Shown here: piece after piece, positions 26,701 to 35,203 of the stretch
Layout: every line of letters starts with the position of its first letter
Position numbering within the stretch: the first letter of the stretch is position 1
Origin: Planctomycetota bacterium
Lineage (GTDB): Bacteria > Planctomycetota > Phycisphaerae > SM23-33
DNA length: 64,000 nt
Direction: 5' to 3'
Assembly: GCA_022705325.1 (NCBI GenBank)
Contig: JAKJER010000010.1
Coordinates: 62,001-126,000 of the forward strand
Program-made: the position numbers and the translations under genes
The notes under the pieces: model-generated
Database searches by the model: none
What the model was told of the DNA's origin: nothing
Seen by the model: the letters and a program-made list of their open reading frames with translations, nothing else

Positions 26701-27189
26701 GCTGGGCTGCTCGATCCGCAGCAGGACCTCGTCGCCGGGTCTGGCGTTCAGGCGGTCGGCCAGGGCGTCGTTGAGCAGCACCTCGTCGCCCTGGAGCGGG
26801 GCGCGAAACTCGCGCCCGGTGCGTTCGGCGTCGGCGGCCAGGCCCCAGAACTCGCCCGTCACGCCCAGCACCTGGACGTCGTTGGCCCGCGTGGGCCCTT
26901 CGCCCGCGGTGGCATGGAGCGCCAGGACGGGCACGACCTCGACTCGCGCCCGCCTGGTCAGGTCGCCGGCCAGCCCGGCCCGAAACAGGCGCCCCGGCGC
27001 CGACAGGGCCAGGTGCGTCCGCCCCAGTCGGGCCAGGGCCATCTCCCGCAGGCTGCCGCGGACGGCGTCGCCCACCAGCAGCGCGCCGGTCAACACGGCG
27101 GCGGCCACCGCGGAGCCCAACAGCACGCCCGCGTGCGTGCGCCAGTAGTAGGCCAGCGAGCGTAGGATCAGTCGCCAGGGAGACATCAT
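23779..27189 (-). CDS. ABC transporter permease with FtsX domains
   Basis: A 1136-residue inner-membrane protein. An N-terminal helix (THAGVLLGSAVAAAVLTGALL) is followed by a large periplasmic domain, then two FtsX-type transmembrane bundles: one around residues 525-690, including FSFFLIAAALILTGLLFALG, and a second near the C-terminus. Several single helices lie between. This eight-to-ten-helix plan matches the YbbP/MacB-like permease class that moves lipoproteins, lipids or peptides. The substrate is unknown. Start 27189 overlaps the ATPase stop (ATGATG around TGA), and GGAG is 5 bases upstream. Operon order, propeller lipoprotein then glycosyltransferase then ATPase then permease, suggests export or surface assembly. 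Confidence 0.85.
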   Translation of the reverse strand: MMSPWRLILRSLAYYWRTHAGVLLGSAVAAAVLTGALLVGDAVRGSLREMALARLGRTHLALSAPGRLFRAGLAGDLTRRARVEVVPVLALHATAGEGPTRANDVQVLGVTGEFWGLAADAERTGREFRAPLQGDEVLLNDALADRLNARPGDEVLLRIEQPSLLPRDAPLSGGQRASIGRRFRVRGIVRPDDLGRFDLRATPIARYNAFLPLASLGDLAGQPGKANLLLIGADAAGLKLDALDDALKTVWNLEDAGLKLRNVPGGIELDSQRVFLEGPDQRAARQAGENPTGLLTYLVNSIRKGDKATPYSMAAAVGSLGDAVAATRPADTRPAASLAAALPANLRDDEILIHPWLAEDLDAKAGDTLTLTYFVLGEGRQIKEQSREFRVRSVLDQASPLLDPTLMPEFPGIAAAESCRDWNVDLPIEYSRVRVKDEQYWSRYRGTPKAIVSLAAGRDMWANRFGDLTAVRFAAPAGPAALRERIRSHLAPAELGLAFQDVRTPALAATAQADFAGLFLGFSFFLIAAALILTGLLFALGVQQRSTEMGTLLAVGLGRSRVRRLLLGEGAALALAAGVIGLAGGVLYTWALLGGLGTIWSGAIGGNRVAFHVQGSTLGIAFGVSVAVALATVALVVWRQARKSPARLLSGDVGEALYESPRSGKASRHGGQVRRRGGRFAPALAVLCLMAAGGLLGALGASAGPQRAGAFFGAGALLLTALICLAWTVLGRLGGAKDPAPLRLGLLALRNASRRRGRSLAVIALLACGTFLVAAVGANRHDPTAHAELKSSGTGGFAYYGQTAFGVAHDLTASGGQKPFGLTAADLAGAELVQMRLREGDDASCLTLSRARRPRIQGVRPEALAGRFSFAATLDPPPASDPWALLNTVTSDGAVPAVADEATIVWAMGKKLGDTLEYAGAAGGTFRVRLVGSLKNSILQGSLIVSERNFLRLFPSQEGYRVFLLGASERDGPRADVDKVAERLAFAMSDAGLEIASARDRLAAFSAVENTYLSIFLILGALGLLLGSAALALVVLRNVMERRNELALLRAVGWRRAAIRRLILREHAGLLLAGLGGGALAGVVAVLPAALAAGGEFPWLSLPLTLLAVAASGLLWTWLAVHLALRGPLLDALRTE

Positions 27190-27878
27190 TCCGGCTCCAC
27201 CAGTTCGCCGTCGCGCAGTTCCAGCACGTGCTCCATGCGCGCCGCCAGTGCGGGCGAGTGAGTCACGACGACCAGGGCCACGCCCTCCTCGCGGTTGAGT
27301 TCGACCAGCAGGTCGGCCAGGGTCTGCGACGACTGCCGGTCGAGCGAGCCGGTGGGCTCGTCGGCCAGCAGCAGGTCCGGACGGTTGATGAGCGCCCGCA
27401 CGACGGCGGCCCGCTGGCGCTCGCCGCCGCTGAGTTCGGCTGGACGGTGGTGCAACCGCGTGCTCAGGCCCATCCGCCCCAGCAGGCGGGCGGCGCGGTC
27501 CACCAGCTCGGTCGGGTCCTGTCGCACAGCGAGCGTGGGCACCAGCACGTTTTCCCAGATGGTGCACTGGGGCAGGAGGTGATGGAGCTGAAAGACGAAC
27601 CCGATGCGCCGGGCGCGGACGTCGGCCAGCTCCGCCTCGCCCAGCGAAGCGATGTCGCGCCCCGCCAGGCAGACGCTGCCGCCGTCGGGGCGGTCCAGGG
27701 CGCCGACGATGTTGAGCAGGGTGCTCTTGCCGCAGCCGCTGGGCCCGACCACCGCGAGCGTCTCGCCCGAGCGCAGCTCCAGCGACACGTCTCGCAGGAC
27801 CTCCAGCGTGGGCTGCTCGCCCCCGCCGTAGCGGCGGCTCACGTGGGACAGCTCCATCAAGGGCTTGTCTGCGGTCAT
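27186..27878 (-). CDS. ABC transporter ATP-binding protein (LolD/MacB class)
   Basis: A 230-residue soluble ATPase with Walker A GPSGCGKST, Q-loop FVFQLHHLLPQ, signature LSGGERQR, Walker B LLLADEPT and H-loop VVTHS. The class drives MacB/LolCDE-type permeases, and the FtsX permease gene overlaps it by 4 bases, so the pair is functional. The ATG at 27878 overlaps the stop of the glycosyltransferase gene, indicating coupled translation. Nothing indicates the cargo. Confidence 0.94.
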   Translation of the reverse strand: MTADKPLMELSHVSRRYGGGEQPTLEVLRDVSLELRSGETLAVVGPSGCGKSTLLNIVGALDRPDGGSVCLAGRDIASLGEAELADVRARRIGFVFQLHHLLPQCTIWENVLVPTLAVRQDPTELVDRAARLLGRMGLSTRLHHRPAELSGGERQRAAVVRALINRPDLLLADEPTGSLDRQSSQTLADLLVELNREEGVALVVVTHSPALAARMEHVLELRDGELVEPE

Positions 27879-29179
27879 GAAAGCTCCTTCCGGCCCGGCG
27901 TGGTCGCGCAGGCCTCCAGCAGCGAGCGGGCCGTCCGCTCCACGTCAAAGTCCCGCCGCACCGCCTCTCGCCCGGCCAGGCCCATCTCGCGGGCCCGCGA
28001 CGGGTCGCGCAGCAGGCTGTCTATCCTATCCGCCAGATCGGCAACATCCCGCGGCTTGTGCAGCAAACCGCCGCCGGTGGCGGCGACCAGTTCGGCGGCG
28101 CAGCCGTGATCGGGCATGACCACGGGCACGCCGCAGGCCAGCGCCTCCAGGAGGTACAGCCCCGACGCCTCGCCCTGGCGCGTGGGCACGGCCAGCACGC
28201 TCAGGCGAGGCAGGAATTCCTGCTTGGCCTGGCGGTCGAAGCGGTCCAGGAACTCCGTGTGGACGTCCACGCCCGCTTCCGCGAGGCGGCCTCGCACGGC
28301 CGCCAGCAGCGGTTCGTCGGCGGCGGTCTGCCCGCCGGCCAGCACCAGCCTCAGCTCCGCGTGGGCCGGGTCGCCCTTGAGGCGGATGAACGCCTCCACC
28401 AGGTCGCCCAGGCCTTTGCCCTGGCTCATCTCCGACAGGAACCCGATCGCCGGCACGGTCGGCGGGGCGGCTGCCGGCTCGTATCCGTCCAGGTCGATCC
28501 CGGTCGGAACGGTAGCGATGCGAGACTCGTCCAGACCCAGGCGTTCACCCATCTCGCGGGCGTAGAACCGGCTGGTGGCCACGAACAGGTCCACGTCGCC
28601 GCTGCGCTGGCGCAGGAGGTCCCACACCGCGCGCGAGTGCCGCTCGCCCAGGCCGTCCAGGAACCCTTCTTCGTCCTGAAGCAGACAGAGCACGCGACAG
28701 GTGAGGCGCTGCCGGATCCGCCGGGCCAGGCCCAGCAGCAAGGCGTTGGACAGCACCACCACGTCGGGGTGTCCCTGCTCGCTCAGGAAGGCCATCAGGC
28801 GGTCCAGCTCCTTGACCTGGCGCCCGTGCTCGCCGCGCAGCATCGACAGGGTCGTCTCGCCCAGCAACTCGGGGTCGGTCAGGCCGGTCTTTCGTCCCGC
28901 CCAGCGGAGCAGCCAGCGCGCGTCGAACAGGCGGTCCAGCCATCTCGGGGTGCGGCGAAACAACCGCCACTTCTGCTGGAGGTAGACGTTGATGCCCCCG
29001 AAGAAGATGGGCGACGCGTAGTCGGCCGGCCCGTCGTTGGACAGCGGGGGCAAATACAAGGGGATCATCATCACGTCGTGGCCCAGGCGGCGGAGCGTGC
29101 GCACCAGGGCGTGATCGCGGAGGCAGTTCTCGCAGTAGAAGTTCTCTCCCGCGCCGGGCGTGATTTGAATAATCTTCAT
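27875..29179 (-). CDS. Glycosyltransferase family 1 / GT4-like
   Basis: A 434-residue GT-B enzyme. The N-terminal Rossmann half begins MKIIQITPGAGENFYCENCL, a start common to a clade of planctomycete transferases, and the C-terminal half has the GT4-like donor site VPTRQGEASGLYLLEALACGVPVV. It likely moves a sugar from a nucleotide donor to a glycolipid or protein acceptor, but the specificity is not readable. The ATG at 29179 has GGAGGT with 6-base spacing, and the upstream mini-ORF's TGA overlaps it. The next gene, the ATPase, overlaps its stop. Confidence 0.87.
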   Translation of the reverse strand: MKIIQITPGAGENFYCENCLRDHALVRTLRRLGHDVMMIPLYLPPLSNDGPADYASPIFFGGINVYLQQKWRLFRRTPRWLDRLFDARWLLRWAGRKTGLTDPELLGETTLSMLRGEHGRQVKELDRLMAFLSEQGHPDVVVLSNALLLGLARRIRQRLTCRVLCLLQDEEGFLDGLGERHSRAVWDLLRQRSGDVDLFVATSRFYAREMGERLGLDESRIATVPTGIDLDGYEPAAAPPTVPAIGFLSEMSQGKGLGDLVEAFIRLKGDPAHAELRLVLAGGQTAADEPLLAAVRGRLAEAGVDVHTEFLDRFDRQAKQEFLPRLSVLAVPTRQGEASGLYLLEALACGVPVVMPDHGCAAELVAATGGGLLHKPRDVADLADRIDSLLRDPSRAREMGLAGREAVRRDFDVERTARSLLEACATTPGRKELS

Positions 29180-29256
29180 CAAGGCACCTCCATGAAAGCG
29201 CGGAGGCGCCTCTCGTGATTCTCACCCGCGCCGGGCGTGATCTGAATGATCTTCAC
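29179..29256 (-). CDS. 25-codon mini-ORF repeating the glycosyltransferase N-terminus
   Basis: A GTG start at 29256 with a strong AGGAGG ribosome site 7 bases upstream encodes VKIIQITPGAGEN, the same first 13 residues as the glycosyltransferase, then HERRLRAFMEVP and a TGA overlapping that gene's ATG. DNA copies at 29142-29190 and 29219-29267 differ mainly at third codon positions. The start overlaps the upstream propeller stop by 4 bases. It may be a duplication remnant or a coupled leader peptide; assembly error cannot be excluded. Confidence 0.55.
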   Translation of the reverse strand: MKIIQITPGAGENHERRLRAFMEVP

Positions 29257-30467
29257 CGGGTCGCCTCCTCGAAGGCGTACAGGTGCCCCTCGCTGTTGCC
29301 GATCAGGATCGTCCCGCGATAGATCCCGGGGCTGCTCTTGATGGGCTGGCCCGTATCGTACGACCAGAGCAGGCTCGCCTGGTCGCGCCAGAGCCCCCAC
29401 CGCGACCACGCGGGGAGCAGGCTCAGCACGTAGAGGCGCCCGTCATCGCTGCCGACGACGACCTTGTCGCCGACCACCAGCGGGCTGGACTCGATCATCT
29501 CGCGGGCGGCGAAGGTCCAGAGACCTTTGCCCGTGGCGGCGTCGATGCCATGCAGGCGCCCGTCCTGCCCGCCGATGATGACCCGGCCGGCGATCAGCGA
29601 GGGCGACGAGGTAAAGGGCGCGACCGAGTCGTCGTAGCTGTAGCTCCAGAGCACCAGGCCCCGGCGGGTGTCGATGCACAAGACCTTTCCGTCGTAGTTG
29701 CCCCCGTAGGCCCGGTGGTCCTGGACGGCGGTCGAGGCGGCCATGTACGCTCCGGCCTCCACCAGGCGAAGGAGCGATCCGTTGGCGGCGTCGATGACGT
29801 GGAGTTGCGAGTCGCAGCCCCCCACCACGATCTGCCCGTCGCTGACCGCGGGGGTTCCGTTGATCACGTTCTCGCTGCGGTACATCCATTTTCGGGTGCC
29901 GTCGAGACCCACGCAGTGGACCCGCCCGTCGTGCCCGGCGACCACAAGGCGGCGGTCCTTGCCCTCGCCGATCCAGTTGGCCGAGCCCAGGATCTTGTCG
30001 CCCGTCTCGTAGCGCCACAGCAGCTTGCCGTCGGCGGCGTTCAGCGCGTAGAGATACGAGTCGCCCGATCCCACGTACACCCGGTCGTCCAGGACCAGGG
30101 GCGGGGCGTCCACCTCGCCGTCGGCCTTGTACGTCCAGATCATCTTGCCCGTCTCGAAGTCGACGCAGTGGAGCAGGCCCCCGTACGAACCGACGTAGAC
30201 GCGCCCGCCGACGGCGACGGGGGCGGAGTAGACCTCGCTGCCGGCCTGGTAGCGCCACTTGAGGCGGAAGGTCCGGCCCAGTCGCCCCGGCGCGACGCCC
30301 GACAGGGCCTCGTCGCCGCGCCAGAAAGGCCAGTCTCGACCGGCCGGCGCGGAGGCCGGACGGGTTTGCGACTTCGGCCGGGCCGGCCCGCGCCCGCACG
30401 AACCGGCGCCGATACACAGGCCCGCCAGCATCGCGGCCAGCACAAGGTTGGAGTGAGCTGCACGCAT
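29253..30467 (-). CDS. PQQ-type beta-propeller lipoprotein
   Basis: A 404-residue lipoprotein (lipobox IGAGSC). Six or more blades each carry the PQQ-like pattern of a YVGS or VVVGS strand followed by DGxLYALxxxxGxxLW: YVGSYGGLLHCVDFETG, YVGSGDSYLYALNAADG, VVVGSDDGRLYVL and others. Such proteins are usually scaffolds or PQQ-dependent enzymes; no Cys-Cys or metal ligands for a dehydrogenase are obvious, so a BamB-like scaffold is more likely. The ATG at 30467 gives a proper signal peptide; codons upstream of it do not. It is the first gene of the unit leading to the glycosyltransferase and ABC genes. Confidence 0.82.
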   Translation of the reverse strand: MRAAHSNLVLAAMLAGLCIGAGSCGRGPARPKSQTRPASAPAGRDWPFWRGDEALSGVAPGRLGRTFRLKWRYQAGSEVYSAPVAVGGRVYVGSYGGLLHCVDFETGKMIWTYKADGEVDAPPLVLDDRVYVGSGDSYLYALNAADGKLLWRYETGDKILGSANWIGEGKDRRLVVAGHDGRVHCVGLDGTRKWMYRSENVINGTPAVSDGQIVVGGCDSQLHVIDAANGSLLRLVEAGAYMAASTAVQDHRAYGGNYDGKVLCIDTRRGLVLWSYSYDDSVAPFTSSPSLIAGRVIIGGQDGRLHGIDAATGKGLWTFAAREMIESSPLVVGDKVVVGSDDGRLYVLSLLPAWSRWGLWRDQASLLWSYDTGQPIKSSPGIYRGTILIGNSEGHLYAFEEATR

Positions 30468-30516
30468 GAACCATGATAGTACCACAGGCCCGTCAGGCGA
30501 CGAAAGACCCCCGGAC

Positions 30517-30575
30517 GATTGCGGACCTGTCCGCCGGTAAACAGGTTCGCAATCCGCATTCCGCAATCGCTTCGC
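30517..30575. repeat. 7-nt tandem repeat, locus 6, with hairpin
   Basis: CGCAATC, CGCATTC, CGCAATC (30548-30568) keep a 7-base phase. GATTGCG (30517) and ACCTGT (30525) pair with ACAGGT (30541) and the first CGCAATC (30548), so the repeat supplies one arm of a 13-bp stem with one mismatch. It sits in the divergent gap between the propeller and HEAT genes. Confidence 0.55.
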
Positions 30576-30715
30576 CTGGTGCAGCGTTTAGCTCACAGTC
30601 ACCTCGGGCGGCGGCCGTGAGTTTTTTGGGTTGGCCCCCCGCAGGTTTGCTGGACCTCCACGACAGAATGTCGCACAATAGTGGTTCCGATCGAACAACC
30701 GGAAAGGACCATCAC

Positions 30716-32776
30716 ATGAACACTCGAATCGCAGCGGCGGCAGCCTGGGCCCTCACGTTTGCCCTGGCGCTTGGGTCGGTCAGCCTGGCGGCCGAAGAAA
30801 AGAAGGTTTCCCCCGAAGACGCCATGAAGGACCTGGCGGCGTACAAGTTCGGGCAAAGCCGCTCCTCCCTGACGGTGATCGAAGACGCCGTCCGCGATTC
30901 TCAGAAGAGCCCGGAGCAGCGCCAGGCCCTGGCGGGCAAGCTGGCGGCGATGCTGGGCCAGAAGGACGTCGGGCGCGACGCCAAGGACTTCATCTGCCGC
31001 CAGCTCAGCCTGATCGGCGGCGAGGCCCAGGTGCCGGCCCTGGCAGCCATGCTGGGCGACAAGGACCTGTCCAACCTGGGGCGCTACGCCCTGGAGCGCA
31101 TGCCCTGCGAGGCGGCCTCTCAGGCCCTTCGCGACGCCCTGGGCAAGACCGAAGGCGTGGTCAAGGTCGGCGTCATCAACACCCTGGGCGAGCGCCGCGA
31201 CATGAAGGCCGCCCCTGAGATCATCAAGCTCCTGGGCGACAAGGACCCGCAGATCGCGACCGCTGCCGCCGCCGCCATGGGCAAGATCGCCTGCCCCGGC
31301 TGCTGCAAGGCCCTGGGCGAGGCCAAGGCCTCGCTGAAGGCGGATGATGCCCTGCAGATCCCCGTGACCAACGCCTTGATGCAGTGCGCCGAGGCGCTGG
31401 CCGCCGCCGACAAGAAGGCCGACGCCGCGGGCATCTACGCCAAGCTGTACGCAGCGACCGAACCGCGGCGCGTGCGCATCGCGGCCCTCCAGGGCCTGGT
31501 CAACACCAAGCCCGGCGCCGAGGTCGCCCCGCTGGTCGTCGAGGCGCTCAAGGGCGAGGACGCCCAACTCCAGGCCTGCGCCGCCCGCCACGTCGCCGCC
31601 CTGGGCAGCGACGACATCAAGAAGATCGGCCAGCAGCTCGCCAGCTTCCCGCCCAGCGTCCAGGTCATGCTGCTGGCGGCCATGGGCTCCACCGGCGACC
31701 AGGGCGTCCTGCCTGTAGTCCGCGAGGCCGCCCAGAGCAAGGACGAACAGGTCCAGGTCGCGGCACTGACCGCCCTGGGGCAGGTCGGCTGCCCGAAGTG
31801 CGTGCCCATGCTGGCCCAGGCCGCCGCGGGCGCCGGCCCGGCCGCCCAGGCCGCCCAGACCGCGCTGGCCGTCCTGAAGGGCAACGAGATCGACCCGGCC
31901 ATCGTGGCGGCCACCAAGGACGCCGACGCCAAGGTCAAGGTCCAGCTCATCAAGGCGCTGGCCGCCCGCCGGGCCGCCACCGCCACGCCCGCCCTGCTGC
32001 AACTCACCGGCGACGCCGACAAGGCCGTCCAGATGGAGTCGGTCCAGGCGCTGGCCCTGGTGGCCGACGAGAAGGCCATGCCCGAGATGGTCAACGTCAT
32101 GCTGGCCGCCAAGGACGCCGCCCTCCGTGAGGCCCTGGAGAAGGCCCTCGCCTCGGCCGCCCAGCGCGGCAAGGACGGGGCCAGCCGCTCCCAGGCCATC
32201 ATCGCCCGACTCAAGGACGCCAGCCCCGAAGTCAAGGCCTCGCTGATCACCGTCCTCAGCCGAGTCGGCGACGAGCCCTCGCTCCAGCAGATCCAGCAGG
32301 CGCTCAAGGACTCCAACGCCGACGTCCAGATGGCCGCCGTCCGCGGGCTGTCCAACAACTGGCCCGACCCTAACGGCCTGCCCACCCTGCTGGACCTGGC
32401 CAAGACGGCCAAGGAGGTCCCGCACAAGGTGCTGGCCCTGCGCGGCTACGTCCGCCTGGTCGGCCTGAGCCAGGACAAGCCCGAGCAGAAGGTCAAGCTG
32501 CTCGAATCGGCCCTGGAGGCCGCCCAGCGGGCCGAGGACAAGACCCTCGTCCTGGGCGCCGTCGGGCAGCAGAAGTGCAAGCCCGCCCTGGCCGTCCTGA
32601 CCAAGCACCTGGACAGCCCCGACACCGCCAACGCCGCCGCCGCGGGCATCCTCAGCCTCGCACGCGACAAGCGGTTCAAGGGCCAGGCCGCCAAGGAGTT
32701 CGCCGCCGCCAAGAAGAAGATCCAGGAAACCGTCAAGGACAAGCGCATCCTCGACCAGGCCGCCAAGGGACTCTAA
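30716..32776 (+). CDS. Secreted HEAT-repeat protein with CxxC motifs
   Basis: A 686-residue protein: signal peptide of about 26 residues (ending SLAAEE), then HEAT/PBS-lyase-type helical repeats along the whole length, for example PALAAMLGDKDLSNLGRYAL and repeated DKDPQIATAAAAAMGK patterns. HEAT arrays are superhelical binding scaffolds. Two CxxC pairs (ACPGCCKAL and GCPKCVPML) stand out and could bind metal or form disulfides after export. The ATG at 30716 has GGAAAGGA upstream. It is divergent from the propeller operon. The downstream gap holds a repeat-derived hairpin, then the tRNA. No specific function can be given. Confidence 0.75.
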   Translation: MNTRIAAAAAWALTFALALGSVSLAAEEKKVSPEDAMKDLAAYKFGQSRSSLTVIEDAVRDSQKSPEQRQALAGKLAAMLGQKDVGRDAKDFICRQLSLIGGEAQVPALAAMLGDKDLSNLGRYALERMPCEAASQALRDALGKTEGVVKVGVINTLGERRDMKAAPEIIKLLGDKDPQIATAAAAAMGKIACPGCCKALGEAKASLKADDALQIPVTNALMQCAEALAAADKKADAAGIYAKLYAATEPRRVRIAALQGLVNTKPGAEVAPLVVEALKGEDAQLQACAARHVAALGSDDIKKIGQQLASFPPSVQVMLLAAMGSTGDQGVLPVVREAAQSKDEQVQVAALTALGQVGCPKCVPMLAQAAAGAGPAAQAAQTALAVLKGNEIDPAIVAATKDADAKVKVQLIKALAARRAATATPALLQLTGDADKAVQMESVQALALVADEKAMPEMVNVMLAAKDAALREALEKALASAAQRGKDGASRSQAIIARLKDASPEVKASLITVLSRVGDEPSLQQIQQALKDSNADVQMAAVRGLSNNWPDPNGLPTLLDLAKTAKEVPHKVLALRGYVRLVGLSQDKPEQKVKLLESALEAAQRAEDKTLVLGAVGQQKCKPALAVLTKHLDSPDTANAAAAGILSLARDKRFKGQAAKEFAAAKKKIQETVKDKRILDQAAKGL

Positions 32777-32781
32777 CGGCC

Positions 32782-32839
32782 GGGAATAGGGACCAGGGAA
32801 CAGGGACCAGGGACGAGGCCGCAGCCCTCTCTGGTCCCT
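32782..32839 (+). repeat. 7-nt tandem repeat, locus 7, forming the HEAT gene's hairpin
   Basis: Units GGGAATA, GGGACCA, GGGAACA, GGGACCA, GGGACGA (32782-32816) are in perfect 7-base phase. The unit stretch AGGGACCAG at 32802 pairs exactly with CTGGTCCCT at 32831, so the repeat forms half of a 9-bp stem 25 bases after the stop. It shares GGGAATA with locus 10. Confidence 0.7.
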
Positions 32840-32954
32840 CTTCTTGCGCAGGCGGGACCTGGAGGACTCATGTGCGCCACGGGCTGGGGGCGAGTTTGGC
32901 TACCGCTCCGCCGTCGCGAGTCGTAAAAATTCACAGCCGCCGGACAAGCCGCGG

Positions 32955-32983
32955 TTGACGCCCTGCCGATCGGCCGATATAGT
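32955..32983 (+). promoter_or_regulatory. Sigma-70 promoter of the tRNA gene
   Basis: TTGACG and TATAGT, each five of six consensus positions, are 17 bases apart. The tRNA begins 19 bases after the -10 box, giving a short 5' leader. Confidence 0.65.
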
Positions 32984-33001
32984 AGAGTGTCTTGGCAAAC
33001 T

Positions 33002-33092
33002 GGAGAGGTGGCTGAGCGGCTGAAAGCGACGGTTTGCTAAACCGTTATACGGACTAATCCCCGTATCTCGGGTTCGAATCCCGACCTCTCCG
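33002..33092 (+). tRNA. tRNA-Ser (anticodon GCT)
   Basis: The acceptor stem is GGAGAGG/CCTCTCC. The anticodon GCT lies at 33036-33038 in the loop TTGCTAA between ACGGT and ACCGT stems, reading AGC/AGU codons. A long variable arm (CGGACTAATCCCCG) and the T-arm TCGGGTTCGAATCCCGA confirm a class II serine tRNA. CCA is not encoded; the discriminator is G. Confidence 0.96.
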
Positions 33093-33197
33093 TTCGACGT
33101 AGCGACTCCAAGTGACGGCCGGTGTCCGGAAGCGCGTAATAGCCCGCAAACAGAGGGCCAAACGCATCCCGACCCCGGCCGTTCTGCTGCGATCAGT

Positions 33198-34910
33198 TCA
33201 CTGGCCTGCCCGCATGGCCGCGGTCAGGGGGTCGTTGATGCCCAGCACGTAGATCGCGACCAGGCCCAGCAAGGCGATCACGACGAGGTAGTACAGCGTG
33301 GGCAGCGCGGTCTTGCGGAGGGTGGAGCCTTCCTGGTCGAGCAGGCCCACGGTCGCCGAGGCGGCTACAACGTTGTGGATGGCGATCATGTTTCCGGCGG
33401 CCGCCCCCACCGCCTGAAGGGCGACGACCATCGCCCCCGACACGCCCAGGCGGGCGGCCACCCCGAACTGGAACTGCGAGAACATCAGGTTGCTGACGGT
33501 GTTGGAGCCCGCGATGAACGCCCCCAGCGCCCCGATGACGCCGGCGAACGCGGGCCAGACGCGCCCCACGTGGGCGGCCACCCATTCGGCCATCGCGATG
33601 GGCATGCCCGGCAGCGAGGCGGAGTTGAGGTCGGAGTTGATGTACACGCGGACCATCGGCACGGTGAACACGAGCACGAAGCCGGCCCCCACCAGCACGC
33701 GCGACGAGTCGCCCAGGGCCCGGGCGAGTTGGCGTGCCGGCAGGCGGTGCAGCAAGGCGGTCGCGGCCACCACCAGCAGCAGCACGGCCGCGGGAAGATA
33801 CAGCGGCGTGCTGCTGGCGGAGATGTTCGTGCCCAGCACGCCGGCCCACTGGACCTTGACAGTCTTGAGGGCGGCGCCGATGCCGAGTTGCGGCATCCGC
33901 GTCACCAGGAGCAGCGCCCCCACCAGCAGGTAGGGCAGCCACGCCAGCCACACCGGCACGGTGCGTCCGGCGGGAGTCCCCAGGGGGCGGGTCTCCCGGC
34001 TGGCTCGCCACGAGCCGGGCCACTCGTCCTCGTGGGCGAAGGTCCACGAGTCCGACGGCAGCAGGAACCGCCGCTTGGCCGCGAACGTGACGATCGCCAG
34101 CCCCGCCAGGGCGCCCAGCAGCGAGGGGAACTCGGCCCCCAGCGCGAAGGCCACGCACACGTAGGGCACGGTGAACGCCAGGCCGCCGAAGATCGCAAAC
34201 GGCAGGACCGACAGGCCTTCGGTCCAGGAGCGGTTGCGCCCGAAGAATCGCGTCATCATCATGACCATCAGGGTCGGCATGACCGTGCCGGTGATCGCGT
34301 GCAGGGCGGCGGCCCGCACGGTAACCAGGCGCAGATAGTCGCCGGGGCTGAGGTGGGCGGCGGCGAGTTGCGAGGCGAAGGCCTCGCTGCCCAGCCCGCC
34401 CGACACGCCGATCAGGATGGGCGTGCCGATGGCCCCGAAGGTGACGGCCGTACTCTGGATCATCATCCCCACCATCACGGCGCAGGCGGGCGGAAAGCCC
34501 AGCGCCACCAGCAGCGGCGCGACGACGGCCGCCGGCGTCCCGAACCCCGCCGCCCCCTCGATGAACGAGCCGAACAGCCACGCCACGATGACCACCTGCA
34601 CCCGCCGGTCGTCGCTGATGTCGCGGAAGCTGCGCCGGATGGCCGTCACCGCGCCGGTCCGCTCCAGCGTGTTCAGCAACGCCAGCGCGCCGAAGATGAT
34701 CAGCAGGATGTCGAACGTGATGAACAGCCCCTGGATGGTGGAGGCGGCGACCCGGACCCACGACACGCCCCAGGCCGCCAGGGCGATCCCCGCGGCAGCC
34801 AGGTACACCAGCGGCATGGCCAGGCGGGCCGGCAGGCGAAGGCCCACCAGCAGCACGGCGGCCAGAGCAATCGGGGCCACCGCCAGAAGTGCCTGGAGGT
34901 CCAGGTTCAT
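33198..34910 (-). CDS. L-lactate permease (LctP family)
   Basis: A 570-residue inner-membrane protein with 12 or more hydrophobic segments, matching the usual length of about 550. LctP-family features are the [20 protein letters not shown] and [22 protein letters not shown] segments and a C-terminal [15 protein letters not shown]. Members import lactate or glycolate with protons. A hydrophilic loop (residues 290-320) is longer than average. It ends 106 bases from the tRNA and starts 293 bases from the next gene. Whether the substrate is lactate cannot be shown from sequence. Confidence 0.9.
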   Translation of the reverse strand: MNLDLQALLAVAPIALAAVLLVGLRLPARLAMPLVYLAAAGIALAAWGVSWVRVAASTIQGLFITFDILLIIFGALALLNTLERTGAVTAIRRSFRDISDDRRVQVVIVAWLFGSFIEGAAGFGTPAAVVAPLLVALGFPPACAVMVGMMIQSTAVTFGAIGTPILIGVSGGLGSEAFASQLAAAHLSPGDYLRLVTVRAAALHAITGTVMPTLMVMMMTRFFGRNRSWTEGLSVLPFAIFGGLAFTVPYVCVAFALGAEFPSLLGALAGLAIVTFAAKRRFLLPSDSWTFAHEDEWPGSWRASRETRPLGTPAGRTVPVWLAWLPYLLVGALLLVTRMPQLGIGAALKTVKVQWAGVLGTNISASSTPLYLPAAVLLLVVAATALLHRLPARQLARALGDSSRVLVGAGFVLVFTVPMVRVYINSDLNSASLPGMPIAMAEWVAAHVGRVWPAFAGVIGALGAFIAGSNTVSNLMFSQFQFGVAARLGVSGAMVVALQAVGAAAGNMIAIHNVVAASATVGLLDQEGSTLRKTALPTLYYLVVIALLGLVAIYVLGINDPLTAAMRAGQ

Positions 34911-35083
34911 GAGAGCCCATTATCATCGCGGCGTCGGCCCAAGGCAACGGGCAACACGCGCGTCCGCACAACAGTCATCTGACGCATGCCGCGGAAATGG
35001 TTCAGGCGGGTGCGCGGGGGGATGCAGCGGCCCTGGAGAGCGGATCGGAACGTCTCTGGAGGCCTGTTTTCTTTCTGCCAGGG

Positions 35084-35121
35084 TTTCCACTTATTGACAC
35101 AACGTGAGCCTATAGTGGAAA
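35084..35121. promoter_or_regulatory. Inverted repeat around a TTGACA box upstream of 35204
   Basis: TTTCCACT (35084-35091) and AGTGGAAA (35114-35121) are perfect inverted copies. They enclose TTGACA (35094) and partly overlap TATAGT (35111), but those two boxes are only 11 bases apart, so this is not a standard promoter. It may be an operator or a stem. It is the only notable element in the 293-base gap 34911-35203. Confidence 0.35.
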
Positions 35122-35203
35122 GTGTGAACGAGCGAATGGGAGGTGCCCGCCCGCACGATGGTGCCGGGCGGTCATCTAACGGCTGCCCGTCTGGAGAAGG
35201 GAC

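Noticed and set aside
20401..27165. A plus-strand open frame of over 2,200 codons opposite mreC, the TPR gene and the FtsX permease
   Set aside because: It is antisense to clearly recognised genes and its translation is low-complexity Gly/Arg/Gln, as expected from high-GC codon bias. No domain is visible.
35094..35116. TTGACA and TATAGT as a promoter for the 35204 gene
   Set aside because: The spacing is 11 bases, far from the 16-18 needed. Kept only as part of an inverted repeat.
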